The position numbers were made by a program, and so were the translations under genes. Below are positions 7,615 to 16,124 of a stretch of DNA of 39,963 nt, piece after piece. Positions within the stretch are counted from its first letter, which is position 1; each line of letters opens with the position of its first letter. The notes under the pieces are model-generated. The model was not told the DNA's origin and did no database searches. It worked only from the letters and a program-made list of their open reading frames with translations. Source of the stretch: Candidimonas sp. (GTDB lineage: Bacteria > Pseudomonadota > Gammaproteobacteria > Burkholderiales > Burkholderiaceae_B); contig SCRC01000080.1 in assembly GCA_004297945.1 (NCBI GenBank), positions 1 through 39,963 of the forward strand, in the 5' to 3' direction.

Positions 7615-8453
7615 TGATTCCACAACGCAACATTTCAATGATTTCGAACACACTGGTGACTGCAGGTGGACGCCGCATCCCGGAGGCCGTCATCGAACGT
7701 GATTACGTGCTGGCTTGGTTGCTGACTGGGTTGGCTGGCCATCCATTACGCGAGATACTGGCATTCAAAGGAGGAACGGCTCTACGGCGCTGCTGGTTTG
7801 AAGCCTACCGGTTTTCGGAAGACCTGGATTTCACCTTGGTCAGCCCGATTACCCTTGAAGATATATTGACCGGATTTGACGAAACCTTTACAGCTATTGA
7901 AGCGGAGGCAGGCCTGCGGATCGCATTTGACCGTTCAGACCGCCACGGCCACCAAAACAGCCACACCTTTTACCTGCGCTACCAAGGGCCACTACCTGCT
8001 GAAAACGATGTAAAGGTCGATGTCACGATGAACGAGGTTCTATGTTTTCCGCTGCAAGACCGAACAATTCATCGGACCTACCCCGGCTTTGACGATTTAC
8101 CCGAAGGCCCGACCATAAAAGTCTACGCCATTGAGGAAATCGTCATCGAAAAACTGCTGGCCTTAAGCGACCGGGCACGTAACGAACCGCGCGATTTATA
8201 CGACCTATGGTATCTGTTCGATTCTACAAATTTGCGAATTGCAGAAATGCGCCCCGAACTCGATACCAAGCTGGCATTGCGGCAGCGCGTCGTTAAAGGG
8301 ATGGAACAGGCAATTGCTGCGAAGGAAGACCGCCTACGGCGACTATGGACCGCCCGCCTCGCACACCAGATGAACTACTTGCCACCTTTCGATGACGTTT
8401 TTCGGGACGTGATGCGTGCCATCCGCGCTGCTGACTTGCCGAAGATGGACTGA
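7614..8453 (+). CDS. abiEii: AbiEii-family nucleotidyltransferase toxin
   Basis: A 279-residue toxin of the DUF1814/AbiEii nucleotidyltransferase family, which in characterised members stops growth by adding nucleotides to RNA targets. Visible motifs: FKGGTALRR (GGT at residues 53-55), SEDLDFTL (acidic pair D70, D72), DVKVDVTMNE (third acidic position near 138) and EKLLALSDRARNEPRDLYDLWYL near 180-205. All four family motifs are present, so it looks intact. It overlaps the antitoxin gene by one base; an in-frame ATG at 7638 is an alternative start. It is the only complete AbiE pair in the window. The target RNA cannot be told from sequence. Confidence 0.88.
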   Translation: MIPQRNISMISNTLVTAGGRRIPEAVIERDYVLAWLLTGLAGHPLREILAFKGGTALRRCWFEAYRFSEDLDFTLVSPITLEDILTGFDETFTAIEAEAGLRIAFDRSDRHGHQNSHTFYLRYQGPLPAENDVKVDVTMNEVLCFPLQDRTIHRTYPGFDDLPEGPTIKVYAIEEIVIEKLLALSDRARNEPRDLYDLWYLFDSTNLRIAEMRPELDTKLALRQRVVKGMEQAIAAKEDRLRRLWTARLAHQMNYLPPFDDVFRDVMRAIRAADLPKMD

Positions 8454-8478
8454 AGTGCTACGGGTATACCGCGCGCAC

Positions 8479-8821
8479 TGCATGACTGGCCTACCATTGA
8501 GCTAGTGGATGAAATAGCCAGCAACCAGTTCAAGGTAGTCGTGCCGAGGCATCAAATACCGAACGAGACTACCCCCAAGCCACCCTCCAAGTCACCCCCC
8601 AAGTCGGGGATTTACTGGCGGCGATCCGAGGAGAGCAAACCTGAACGGAATTAATGGATGCCCTTGGGTTAAACGACCGCAAGCATTTTCGAGTTGCTTA
8701 CCTGCAGCCCGGGCTCGACGCAGGGTTGATTACGATGACCATACCGGACAAACCCAATAGTAGCTTGCAGAAATATCGAGTTACCGAACAGGGACGAGCA
8801 CTACTCGCTCAGCAACATTAA
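8479..8821 (+). pseudogene. C-terminal remnant of AlbA/RecG-like ATP-binding protein
   Basis: In one frame from about 8479 the sequence reads HDWPTIELVDEIASNQFKVVVPRHQ. It then shifts frame near 8600 to QVGDLLAAIRGEQT, meets an in-frame TGA (8643-8645), and continues as TELMDALGLNDRKHFRVAYLQPGLDAGL, ending ALLAQQH before a TAA at 8819-8821. The last part matches the winged-helix tail of Fic/AlbA_2-type ATP-binding putative regulators, where TELM-ALGL-DRKHFR-YL-P-L--GL is conserved. One frameshift and one stop show it is dead; the large N-terminal ATP-binding part is missing. Confidence 0.65.
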
Positions 8822-9133
8822 GTTCGATACCAATCACGCAAAGGCCTTTATCCACACCACTAACCAAACCCCATCAACCAAGGTGCTCCTGACATAAATG
8901 GTGCCTGTGCTACGGGCGCGTCCCGGAGCACCTATGTCCAACGAACCCCTATCAGAGGGCTGGATCATGGTACTGGGATGGTGCTTTGTACGCGCCTCTG
9001 GCGGATTTTTTCCGCCCCCTACTGACCATTGCGTCCAATGTATTCGCCAACAACATTTTTTCTATGCGCCGCAGCAGAGGAATTATTTGTAAAAACATAG
9101 TAAAACGCATGAAACTTTAATGAAATTTCAGTC
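8822..9133. other. Gene-free interval with a 9-bp inverted repeat
   Basis: I see no supportable gene. AGGTGCTCC (8881-8889) and GGAGCACCT (8925-8933) form a perfect 9-bp inverted repeat with 35 bases between. It may be the edge of a lost element, but nothing else supports that. Confidence 0.4.
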
Positions 9134-9241
9134 ATGACCTCTACTACATCATCTTTTACCCATACCCTTCGGGGCGCTGCTGCGCACCTGGCGGGCGAGC
9201 TGCGAGCAGGTCGGGTCTACAGGCGCGCGGTATCGAGATAG
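9134..9241 (+). pseudogene. N-terminal fragment of an AbiEi/DUF6088-like antitoxin
   Basis: A 35-codon frame starting ATG 9134 reads SFTHTLRGAAAHLAGELR and then AGRVYRRAVSR before TAG. The pattern TLR-AA--LAGxLRAGRVYRR is what I recall at the N terminus of DUF6088-type antitoxins, where it leads into a winged helix (RVYRREDL...). Here the frame leaves the family pattern right after RVYRR and stops. It overlaps, on the opposite strand, the stub of a toxin gene (9217-9252), so a rearrangement junction falls within about 9220-9240. The family match rests on memory of short motifs. Confidence 0.45.
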
Positions 9242-9252
9242 GTCTGATTCAT
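9217..9252 (-). pseudogene. Start of an AbiEii toxin gene, 11 codons only
   Basis: ATG 9252 overlaps the antitoxin stop (ATGA), exactly as an AbiE toxin gene should. It reads MNQTYLDTARL and then a TAG. AbiEii toxins of this type commonly begin M-N-x-x-YLDTARLL. The nucleotidyltransferase core is gone. Confidence 0.6.
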
Positions 9253-9986
9253 AGCTTGAGCACCAAGAGGCCATCGAACGACCTGGATACCCAAGGTCGG
9301 TCGCTACCTGTCGGCAACGTGGCCGGGTCGAGCTTGGCCACCCAGGGCAACGACGCCTCGTGCCCAAGTTGCAGGCACAGCCGCACCGTTTTGACGCTCG
9401 TGCAATGCTGCAACAGCTCGCGCAACACGTCTGTGCGCAGGCTGTAGGCGCTCTCGACAAGCTCGCGGGCTTCCTGCAACGGCTGGCGCACGCCAACTTC
9501 ACTCAACAGCTCCAGCATGGCCCGCTCCGGCGCCGACACCTGCGGCGCTCCGTTTCCCTTCTCGAATGGGCCAACATGCAGCAAGGCGTTCGGCTGCTCA
9601 TCGAACAACCGCTTGCGGTGGTACCCGGCCGGAAAGCGCTCGGTGAACCATGCGGGCAAACGCCCTGCCGTCCAACCATACAGGTGCAACATCGGCTGCT
9701 GCGACACATACTGCCGCACGCCATACCAGTCCAGCGCCGACTTGCCGCCGACATGCAGCCCTTCGAACCGGCGCTGTAACAGCAGCAGGCTGGGATGAAG
9801 CGCCGGAGCATCGTTCGGACGGCAGAACACTCCACGCGCTAGGCGCACAAGCCAACCTGCCCGGACGTAATGAACGGCCAGGTCGGCGGAGATGCCCAGC
9901 GCCGCCAAGTCTTCTGAAGTCAGCGGTGTCCCCGGTGTCAACCGGGTATAGAGCGAATTTAATTTGCTTGTATTGGTCGTAGCCAT
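9249..9986 (-). CDS. AbiEi-family antitoxin, orphaned from its toxin
   Basis: A 245-residue AbiEi-type antitoxin (AbiEi_3-like). The N-terminal winged helix covers residues about 1-60 (TPGTPLTSEDLAALGISADLAVHYVRAGWLVRLARGVFCR). Then comes the antitoxin domain (LHVGGKSALDWYGVRQYV, LHLYGW, ISAPERAMLELL-like VSAPERAMLELLSEVG) and a C-terminal end (LPWVAKLDPATLPTGSDRPWVSRSFDGLLVLKL) typical of this subfamily. The start is placed at ATG 9986; 12 upstream in-frame codons look unrelated. The toxin that should follow is reduced to 11 codons, so the protein now has no cognate partner beside it and may act only as a DNA-binding protein or against related toxins. Confidence 0.8.
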   Translation of the reverse strand: MATTNTSKLNSLYTRLTPGTPLTSEDLAALGISADLAVHYVRAGWLVRLARGVFCRPNDAPALHPSLLLLQRRFEGLHVGGKSALDWYGVRQYVSQQPMLHLYGWTAGRLPAWFTERFPAGYHRKRLFDEQPNALLHVGPFEKGNGAPQVSAPERAMLELLSEVGVRQPLQEARELVESAYSLRTDVLRELLQHCTSVKTVRLCLQLGHEASLPWVAKLDPATLPTGSDRPWVSRSFDGLLVLKL

Positions 9987-9993
9987 ACTACGA
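9977..9993. promoter_or_regulatory. Candidate AbiEi operator overlapping the start codon
   Basis: TCGTAG (9977-9982) and CTACGA (9988-9993) form a perfect 6-bp inverted repeat around the start codon of the orphan antitoxin gene. The same TCGTA/TACGA half-sites recur at 10042-10058. Confidence 0.5.
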
Positions 9994-10041
9994 TTTTTAC
10001 AACTATTCCAATGAAACGTCAATTTGATATAACACCTATAG

Positions 10042-10058
10042 TCGTAGTAAAAGTACGA
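10042..10058. promoter_or_regulatory. Second candidate AbiEi operator upstream
   Basis: TCGTA (10042-10046) and TACGA (10054-10058) are inverted around 7 bases, about 60 bp upstream of the start. Two inverted repeats upstream of the antitoxin gene is the arrangement known for autoregulated AbiE operons. Confidence 0.5.
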
Positions 10059-10080
10059 TAGTCACCACATATTCAAATAT

Positions 10081-10341
10081 CTATCCCTTCGGCTCCACCA
10101 CACGGAAGGACTGCCGGGTGTCGTCTCCCCTGCCCCGCTTGAATCCCCGATCCCCCGCCATGAACGCCTCCAGCATGTGCGGGATCAGCTTCTCCGCATC
10201 GACCGTTGCTCCATATGCCTGCGCGTGCAGCGCGGCGTAGCGCTCCAGCTCTGCTTTCAGGCTAGCTGGGCAGGCAAAGGTTAGCTTGACGGTTTCGGTC
10301 TTGGGCAGCGGGCCGAGCCGCAGCTTTCGGGTTGTGCTCAT
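10081..10341 (-). CDS. DUF2274 protein of conjugation module
   Basis: An 86-residue protein of the DUF2274 family: LGPLPKTETVKLTFACPASLKAELERYAALHA and then the KLIPHMLEAFMAGDRGF segment are characteristic. DUF2274 genes follow trbI at the end of the mating-pair-formation gene set in Tn4371-type integrative conjugative elements and related plasmids. The first part resembles a ribbon-helix-helix fold. The ATG overlaps the stop of the trbI remnant (ATGA), keeping the normal order. The gene appears whole, but with the other trb genes gone it has no visible role here; function in general is unknown. Confidence 0.82.
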   Translation of the reverse strand: MSTTRKLRLGPLPKTETVKLTFACPASLKAELERYAALHAQAYGATVDAEKLIPHMLEAFMAGDRGFKRGRGDDTRQSFRVVEPKG

Positions 10342-10455
10342 TGTGACGCTCCCTTGTTAAAGAACAGCGGCTGGTATGGCCGCAGCACCAGATCGCGGTT
10401 GACGATGATGCGCACCGGTACCCGCCCGGGCGACACCGTCACGCCCTTGCAATTT
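10338..10455 (-). pseudogene. trbI: 3' end of trbI (type IV secretion, VirB10-like)
   Basis: The minus strand reads VTVSPGRVPVRIIVNRDLV and then LRPYQPLFFNKGASQ before TGA. VRIIVNRDLVLRPYQPLFF is the conserved C terminus of TrbI proteins. Sequence before VTVSPG no longer matches, so only about 35 codons survive. With DUF2274 downstream this is the last piece of a conjugation gene block. Confidence 0.7.
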
Positions 10456-10502
10456 TTTGTTGAGATCGGTGTGTGTCGTGCAACCCTGCACGAATGACTG
10501 CT

Positions 10503-10928
10503 TTACTCTTGATCTTCCCAAGGGTTGATGACTTTCACGCCGGCCGCCAGAAACGGGCTTACGTCCCTTGTCGCCACGCTGAAACCACTCTCCAGGGCAA
10601 TCGCCGCTATGACGGCATCAGCGGCCTCTATACCGCTGCCGGCCTTACGGGCGGCTGCCAGCACATCGGCATAGGCGCGTGTACAAGCCATATCAAACGG
10701 CAACACCCGACCCACAAATACTGGCAACACCTGGTGTTCGATGCTGTCATTAAGCACTGCCCGACGCTTGCCAGCGGGCATCAGGGCAACACCGGCCCGC
10801 AGTTCGGCCACGGTCATGGATGACAGATAAAGCGTTTCCAGCGGCTGACGATTCAACCAGTCAATTACCGTTTCATCGGGTATGACTCGAAACTGCTCCG
10901 ATATAACGTTCGTATCTAGCAAAATCAT
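10503..10928 (-). CDS. FitB/VapC-like PIN-domain toxin
   Basis: A 141-residue PIN-domain endoribonuclease toxin. Catalytic acidic residues are visible: D5 in MILLDTNVIS, E in MTVAELRAG, D in IEAADAVIAA and D in SVATRDVSPF. The order and the ending KVINPWED closely follow gonococcal FitB. It would cleave RNA, probably tRNA or rRNA, unless bound by its antitoxin. The ATG overlaps the antitoxin stop by ATGA. Length and motifs are complete, so it is likely active. It sits between conjugation remnants (10338-10455 and 11239-11823), suggesting it was cargo or a stabiliser of the former element. Confidence 0.88.
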   Translation of the reverse strand: MILLDTNVISEQFRVIPDETVIDWLNRQPLETLYLSSMTVAELRAGVALMPAGKRRAVLNDSIEHQVLPVFVGRVLPFDMACTRAYADVLAAARKAGSGIEAADAVIAAIALESGFSVATRDVSPFLAAGVKVINPWEDQE

Positions 10929-11173
10929 TCAAAGCTCGCTGCGCGGGCGGGTGAATGGTCACGTTCAAAAACCGCCATTTCTTCGTCGGTCAATTTCACC
11001 TTGCGCCCGATGTTTGCCAGCAAATCACCCAGCTTTACCCGGCCTTCCGGTTTCACAGCCGTAGCCAATATTTCGCACATCTCGGCTTGCAATGTACGGC
11101 CGTTCTGCGCCGCCCTAACCCGGATGGCACGATGCACCTCTTCCGGCACATTCCTGATCGTTACCGCTCTCAT
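10925..11173 (-). CDS. FitA-like ribbon-helix-helix antitoxin
   Basis: An 82-residue antitoxin with an N-terminal ribbon-helix-helix DNA-binding domain (MRAVTIRNVPEEVHRAIRVR, then AAQNGRTLQAEMCEILATAV) and a C-terminal toxin-binding tail (KLGDLLANIGRKVKLTDEEMAVF), as in FitA. It would bind the PIN toxin and repress the operon. AGGAGG lies 8 bases before the ATG. A clear sigma-70 promoter and a 6-bp inverted repeat lie directly upstream. The pair is intact and properly coupled. Confidence 0.88.
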   Translation of the reverse strand: MRAVTIRNVPEEVHRAIRVRAAQNGRTLQAEMCEILATAVKPEGRVKLGDLLANIGRKVKLTDEEMAVFERDHSPARAASFE

Positions 11174-11188
11174 GTCTACAACCTCCTG

Positions 11189-11207
11189 TTGATTGCTGTG
11201 AAATCAA
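11189..11207. promoter_or_regulatory. Candidate FitA operator
   Basis: TTGATT and AATCAA form a perfect 6-bp inverted repeat with 7 bases between, placed between the -10 box and the ribosome-binding site of the fitAB-like operon. Binding there would block transcription. Confidence 0.45.
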
Positions 11208-11235
11208 TTATACAAACTGCATTCAAGCATATCAA
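11207..11235 (-). promoter_or_regulatory. Sigma-70 promoter of fitAB-like operon
   Basis: On the minus strand TTGATA (11235-11230) and TATAAT (11212-11207) are separated by exactly 17 bases, one mismatch from consensus. The antitoxin start follows 33 bases after the -10 box. Confidence 0.75.
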
Positions 11236-11238
11236 GGG

Positions 11239-11823
11239 CTACCGACCCCGCCCCTTGCGCTGGTTTGTCCTTTCTTTCTTGGCGCTCAACTCGGCTTGTA
11301 GCTTGGCTTTGCGACGGGCCAGCTCACTCGGCGCGGGCGTCGGTGCAAGTGCCGGCCTTTGCGGCGTAACCGCCGCCGCTGCCCCCTCGACCTGCAACGC
11401 TTCGGCCTGAGCCAATGAACGCAAGCGGCCAGCCCGGGCCACCGGCGGCGGCGCTTTCCCAACACCAGGAACACCCGCCTTTCTGGTCGCGCTGAAATTG
11501 TCTTGCAGCAGCGCTTGGCGGCGCTTCTCCAGGGCTGGATCAGCAAACGTGATGACCAGCTTGCCATCCACGGCCGCCCGGATTGCTTGCGCCTTGAACT
11601 CGGTAGTGCCGTTGACGGTGATACGGTCGCCATCATCGCGCACGGCGCTTTGCCCAGCGCGGTAAATGATGGTGCCCTTCTTGGTGATGTTGTCTATCAC
11701 AGGCGCATGGCCAGGCTTCGCCTTGCCCTGGGCCGCCAAGGAGTTGCCTTTCAAGCCCTGGGCCGCCTCTCGGGCACGCAGTGCGGCCAGCGCCTCGCTG
11801 TTGCCCTGGGTATCGGTCAGCAT
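11239..11823 (-). CDS. LPD7-like protein, probable relaxase-derived fragment
   Basis: A 194-residue protein. Residues 45-105 (ITKKGTIIYRAGQSAVRDDGDRI, then NGTTEFKAQAIRAAVDGKLVITFADPALEKRRQ) match the large polyvalent protein-associated domain 7 (LPD7) found at the ends of TraI-type relaxases and DNA-primase-like conjugation proteins. Compared with that domain, the piece between DRITV and NGTTEF seems deleted. The C-terminal third is Ala/Pro-rich and then basic (ERTNQRKGRGR). AAGGA lies 8 bases before the ATG, so it may still be expressed. I take it as a relic of a mobilisation gene. Confidence 0.6.
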   Translation of the reverse strand: MLTDTQGNSEALAALRAREAAQGLKGNSLAAQGKAKPGHAPVIDNITKKGTIIYRAGQSAVRDDGDRITVNGTTEFKAQAIRAAVDGKLVITFADPALEKRRQALLQDNFSATRKAGVPGVGKAPPPVARAGRLRSLAQAEALQVEGAAAAVTPQRPALAPTPAPSELARRKAKLQAELSAKKERTNQRKGRGR

Positions 11824-11846
11824 GTAGCGTGTCCTTCTTCGTTTTC

Positions 11847-11951
11847 GATACCATGCTGAAAAACTTCAAATTTACAGCAATTCTTTCATACAAAACAATA
11901 AGTTATGAAAAATCAATACCATGAACACATAAGAGAAGGCAGCATGGTATC
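11847..11951. repeat. 12-bp inverted repeat
   Basis: GATACCATGCTG (11847-11858) and CAGCATGGTATC (11940-11951) are perfect inverse copies 81 bp apart. No flanking duplication or reading frame suggests a transposon. Confidence 0.65.
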
Positions 11952-12000
11952 AGCATCAATCATGGCATCGTCAGTCGATAGTACCAGCTTTAATGCCATG
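11848..12000. repeat. Cluster of five ATRCCATG motifs
   Basis: ATACCATG at 11848-11855 and 11916-11923, CATGGTAT at 11943-11950, CATGGCAT at 11961-11968 and ATGCCATG at 11993-12000. The density in 153 bp suggests a protein-binding array. Confidence 0.6.
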
Positions 12001-12055
12001 CTCAAACGGTGCTTGACGCTTCCTCCTATTGCCAGACCATGCCAGACACAAATAC

Positions 12056-12080
12056 AAAAAAGCCCGCAATTACGCGGGCT
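12056..12080 (-). terminator. Rho-independent terminator of guaA
   Basis: On the minus strand AGCCCGC and GCGGGCT form a 7-bp stem with a 6-base loop, followed directly by six T. It lies 48 bp after the guaA stop. Confidence 0.88.
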
Positions 12081-12127
12081 TAGCGGCATTTAATGCCTTC
12101 ATGTGCCTGGCCGTGCCAGACGCGGGA

Positions 12128-13720
12128 TCACTCCCACTCGATCGTAGCTGGCGGCTTGCTCGACACGTCATAAGTCACCCGATTAATCCCCCGCACCTCA
12201 TTAATAATGCGGCCCGACACTTTCTTCAACAAGGCATAAGGCAATTCCGCCCAGTCGGCAGTCATGAAGTCTGAAGTCTGCACGGCGCGCAGGGCCACCA
12301 CATAATCGTAGGTGCGGCCATCGCCCATTACCCCTACTGATTTAACAGGCAGGAATACGGCAAAGGCTTGCGACGTCAGGTCGTACCAGTTTTTACCGCT
12401 AGCCGGGTCGATGGTTTTGCGCAGTTCTTCGATAAAAATCGCATCGGCGCGACGCAGCAATTCGGCATATTCGTGTTTGACCTCACCCAGTATGCGCACA
12501 CCCAGGCCCGGACCCGGGAAGGGGTGGCGATACACCATGGCAGGCGGCAGGCCCAGCGCCACGCCCAGCTTGCGTACTTCGTCCTTGAACAATTCACGCA
12601 GCGGTTCCAGCAGCTTCAAATTCAGGGTGTCGGGCAGGCCGCCCACATTGTGATGGGATTTGATGGCCGCGGCTTTGCCTGTTTTGGCGCCGGCCGATTC
12701 GATCACGTCGGGATAGATGGTGCCCTGCGCCAGCCAGCGCGCCTGGCTGAGCTTGCCCGCTTCGGTTTGAAAAACCTCGACAAATTCCTTGCCTATGACC
12801 TTGCGTTTCGCTTCAGGATCGGCCACGCCCACCAATTTGCCCATGAATTGAGCGCTGGCATCGACATGGATGACCTTCATGCCGAAATGATCGGCAAAGG
12901 TGGCCATGACCTGCTCGGCCTCGTTCAGGCGCAGCAGGCCGTGATCGACAAACACGCAGGTAAGCTGATCACCAATAGCCTTGTGTATCAGCGCCGCAGC
13001 CACAGATGAATCGACCCCACCCGACAGGCCCAGAATGACTTGGTCTTGGCCGACCTGAGTGCGTATGTGCTCAATCGCTTCAGAAACGTAATCGGGCATG
13101 TTCCAGTCGCCGGTGCAGCCGCATATATTGCGCACAAAGCGCGTCAACATCGCTTCGCCTTGCACTGTGTGGGTGACTTCGGGATGGAACTGTACGGCAT
13201 AGAATCCGCGTTCCTCATCGGCCATGCCGGCGATGGAGCAGGAATCTGTGGAAGCCATCAGTTTGAAGCCAGGCGGCAGCTTGGTGACCTTGTCGCCGTG
13301 GCTCATCCACACCTTGAGCATGCCATGGCCTTCGGTGGTGGTGAAGTCTTCAATACCTTCAAGCAAGCGCGTATGGCCACGCGCACGCACCTCGGCATAG
13401 CCGAATTCGCGGTGATCCGACCATTGCACCTTGCCGCCCAATTGCATCGCCATGGACTGCATGCCATAGCAAATGCCCAGTACCGGCACGCCGGCCTTGA
13501 ATACACCGGCGGGCACCTTCAGGGAGTCGTCGGAATAGGCCGATGCATGGCTGCCCGACAGGATAATGCCCTGCAAACCCGGCTGGGCATCGATAAAGGC
13601 ATCATCGACGTCACCGGGATGAATTTCGCAATAAACGCCGGCTTCGCGCACGCGGCGCGCAATAAGCTGGGTGACTTGTGAGCCGTAATCGAGAATAAGT
13701 ATTCGCTGATGCGTAGACAT
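12128..13720 (-). CDS. guaA: GMP synthase (glutamine-hydrolysing)
   Basis: Converts XMP to GMP with ATP and glutamine, the last step of GMP synthesis in the cytoplasm. The 530-residue protein has the class I glutamine amidotransferase domain (residues 1-200; nucleophile C84 in GICYGMQ, later VQFHPEV), the PP-loop ATP pyrophosphatase domain ([10 protein letters not shown] near 235) and the C-terminal dimerisation domain ending KPPATIEWE. Length and motifs are normal. Unlike many relatives it is not directly behind guaB: an opposing hydrolase gene lies between. Its 3' end borders an accessory block, in line with its known use as an island attachment site. Confidence 0.97.
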   Translation of the reverse strand: MSTHQRILILDYGSQVTQLIARRVREAGVYCEIHPGDVDDAFIDAQPGLQGIILSGSHASAYSDDSLKVPAGVFKAGVPVLGICYGMQSMAMQLGGKVQWSDHREFGYAEVRARGHTRLLEGIEDFTTTEGHGMLKVWMSHGDKVTKLPPGFKLMASTDSCSIAGMADEERGFYAVQFHPEVTHTVQGEAMLTRFVRNICGCTGDWNMPDYVSEAIEHIRTQVGQDQVILGLSGGVDSSVAAALIHKAIGDQLTCVFVDHGLLRLNEAEQVMATFADHFGMKVIHVDASAQFMGKLVGVADPEAKRKVIGKEFVEVFQTEAGKLSQARWLAQGTIYPDVIESAGAKTGKAAAIKSHHNVGGLPDTLNLKLLEPLRELFKDEVRKLGVALGLPPAMVYRHPFPGPGLGVRILGEVKHEYAELLRRADAIFIEELRKTIDPASGKNWYDLTSQAFAVFLPVKSVGVMGDGRTYDYVVALRAVQTSDFMTADWAELPYALLKKVSGRIINEVRGINRVTYDVSSKPPATIEWE

Positions 13721-13870
13721 GGATTAAGAGGACGCCACTAAAATAAAAAAACGGAAGTTAGCCATTAATGTAACGTATCGGCCCAGGCAAAATGCCGATG
13801 CAACGCGACATCACCGATATTTATTGCGATACTGGTGGCTAATATGCCTCAACATTTCGCGAGACACACT

Positions 13871-14599
13871 ATGCCTGCATCACCACCCACTACAAAAACC
13901 TTTGTGCTGGTCCACGGAGCCTGGCACGGCGGGTGGTGTTGGGCGCCGGTGGCGCAGGTGCTGCGCGCCTTCGGGCACCAGGTCTACACGCCTACCTTGA
14001 CCGGCCTGGGCGAGCGCAGCCATCTGCTGGGCGCCAACATCACCATCAATACCTTTGTACGAGATGTGGAGAACGTGCTGGTTTGGGAAAACCTGCACGA
14101 GGTTATTTTAGTTGGGCACAGCTTTGGCGGTCTGGCCATTACCGGAGTCGCTGATCGGGTACCACAGCGCCTGCAACAGTTGGTGTACCTGGACGCCTTT
14201 ATTCTAGGCGGCGGCGTCAGCACGTTTGACACCCTGCCCTCGGCCACCGTCGCCAAGATGCGTGAAGCGGCACACGAGTTCGGCCAGGGGCTGGCCTTGC
14301 CAGCCCCCAAGCCTAAAGGTTTCGGGCTAAGCGAAGACGCCCATATAGATTTCGTGGCCAAGCGCCTCACGCCTCAACCCCTGGCCACTTACGAAACCGC
14401 CCTGCAGTTGAACCACCCCATTGGCAACCGCCTGCCCTGCGCTTACTGGCATTGCACCGCACCCTCTTACGCTCCGCTCGAGGGTTCGAGGCAGTGGGCC
14501 AAGGCACAAGCCGACTGGGTTTGGACCGAGCTGGCCACAGGCCACGACGCCATGGTGTCCGCGCCGGAGCTGGTGGTCAAACACCTGCTCGAACTATAA
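13871..14599 (+). CDS. Alpha/beta hydrolase (EstC/hydroxynitrile lyase-like esterase)
   Basis: A small soluble alpha/beta hydrolase, 242 residues from ATG 13871. The oxyanion region (FVLVHGAWHGGWCW) is followed by GLGERSHL, the nucleophile elbow GHSFGG and the catalytic His in GHDAMVSAPELV near the C terminus. This pattern is that of plant-type methyl esterases/hydroxynitrile lyases and the bacterial EstC esterases. The substrate is unknown. Starts at GTG 13835 or ATG 13844 are possible, but all have weak ribosome-binding sites. It is divergent from guaA and convergent with guaB (19 bases between the stops), so it splits what is a guaBA operon in many bacteria. Confidence 0.82.
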   Translation: MPASPPTTKTFVLVHGAWHGGWCWAPVAQVLRAFGHQVYTPTLTGLGERSHLLGANITINTFVRDVENVLVWENLHEVILVGHSFGGLAITGVADRVPQRLQQLVYLDAFILGGGVSTFDTLPSATVAKMREAAHEFGQGLALPAPKPKGFGLSEDAHIDFVAKRLTPQPLATYETALQLNHPIGNRLPCAYWHCTAPSYAPLEGSRQWAKAQADWVWTELATGHDAMVSAPELVVKHLLEL

Positions 14600-14618
14600 A
14601 AGGCCGGCTCGATGCCTG

Positions 14619-16112
<1,494 letters not shown>

Positions 16113-16124
16113 TCATGTTAAGGC

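Larger units (their letters stand above)
11824..12127. other. Gene-free island edge next to guaA
   Basis: No gene is supportable. The stretch holds five copies of ATRCCATG in both orientations (11848-12000), a 12-bp inverted repeat, direct repeats of TGCCAGAC (12044-12051, 12113-12120) and the guaA terminator. The guaA 3' end is a known integration site for genomic islands. Confidence 0.5.

Noticed and set aside
8881-8933. Integron attC-like site
   Set aside because: The 9-bp inverted repeat lacks the conserved GTTRRRY/RYYYAAC core boxes and no integrase of that type is nearby.
8898-9092. 64-codon plus-strand frame
   Set aside because: No ribosome-binding site, no family resemblance, and it crosses half of an inverted repeat.
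10476-10493. Terminator after the FitB-like gene
   Set aside because: TCGTGCA/TGCACGA makes a good 7-bp hairpin, but no T-run follows on either strand; kept only as an unexplained hairpin.
11847-11951. 105-bp MITE with 12-bp terminal repeats
   Set aside because: No flanking duplication, and the arms belong to a wider set of ATRCCATG sites.
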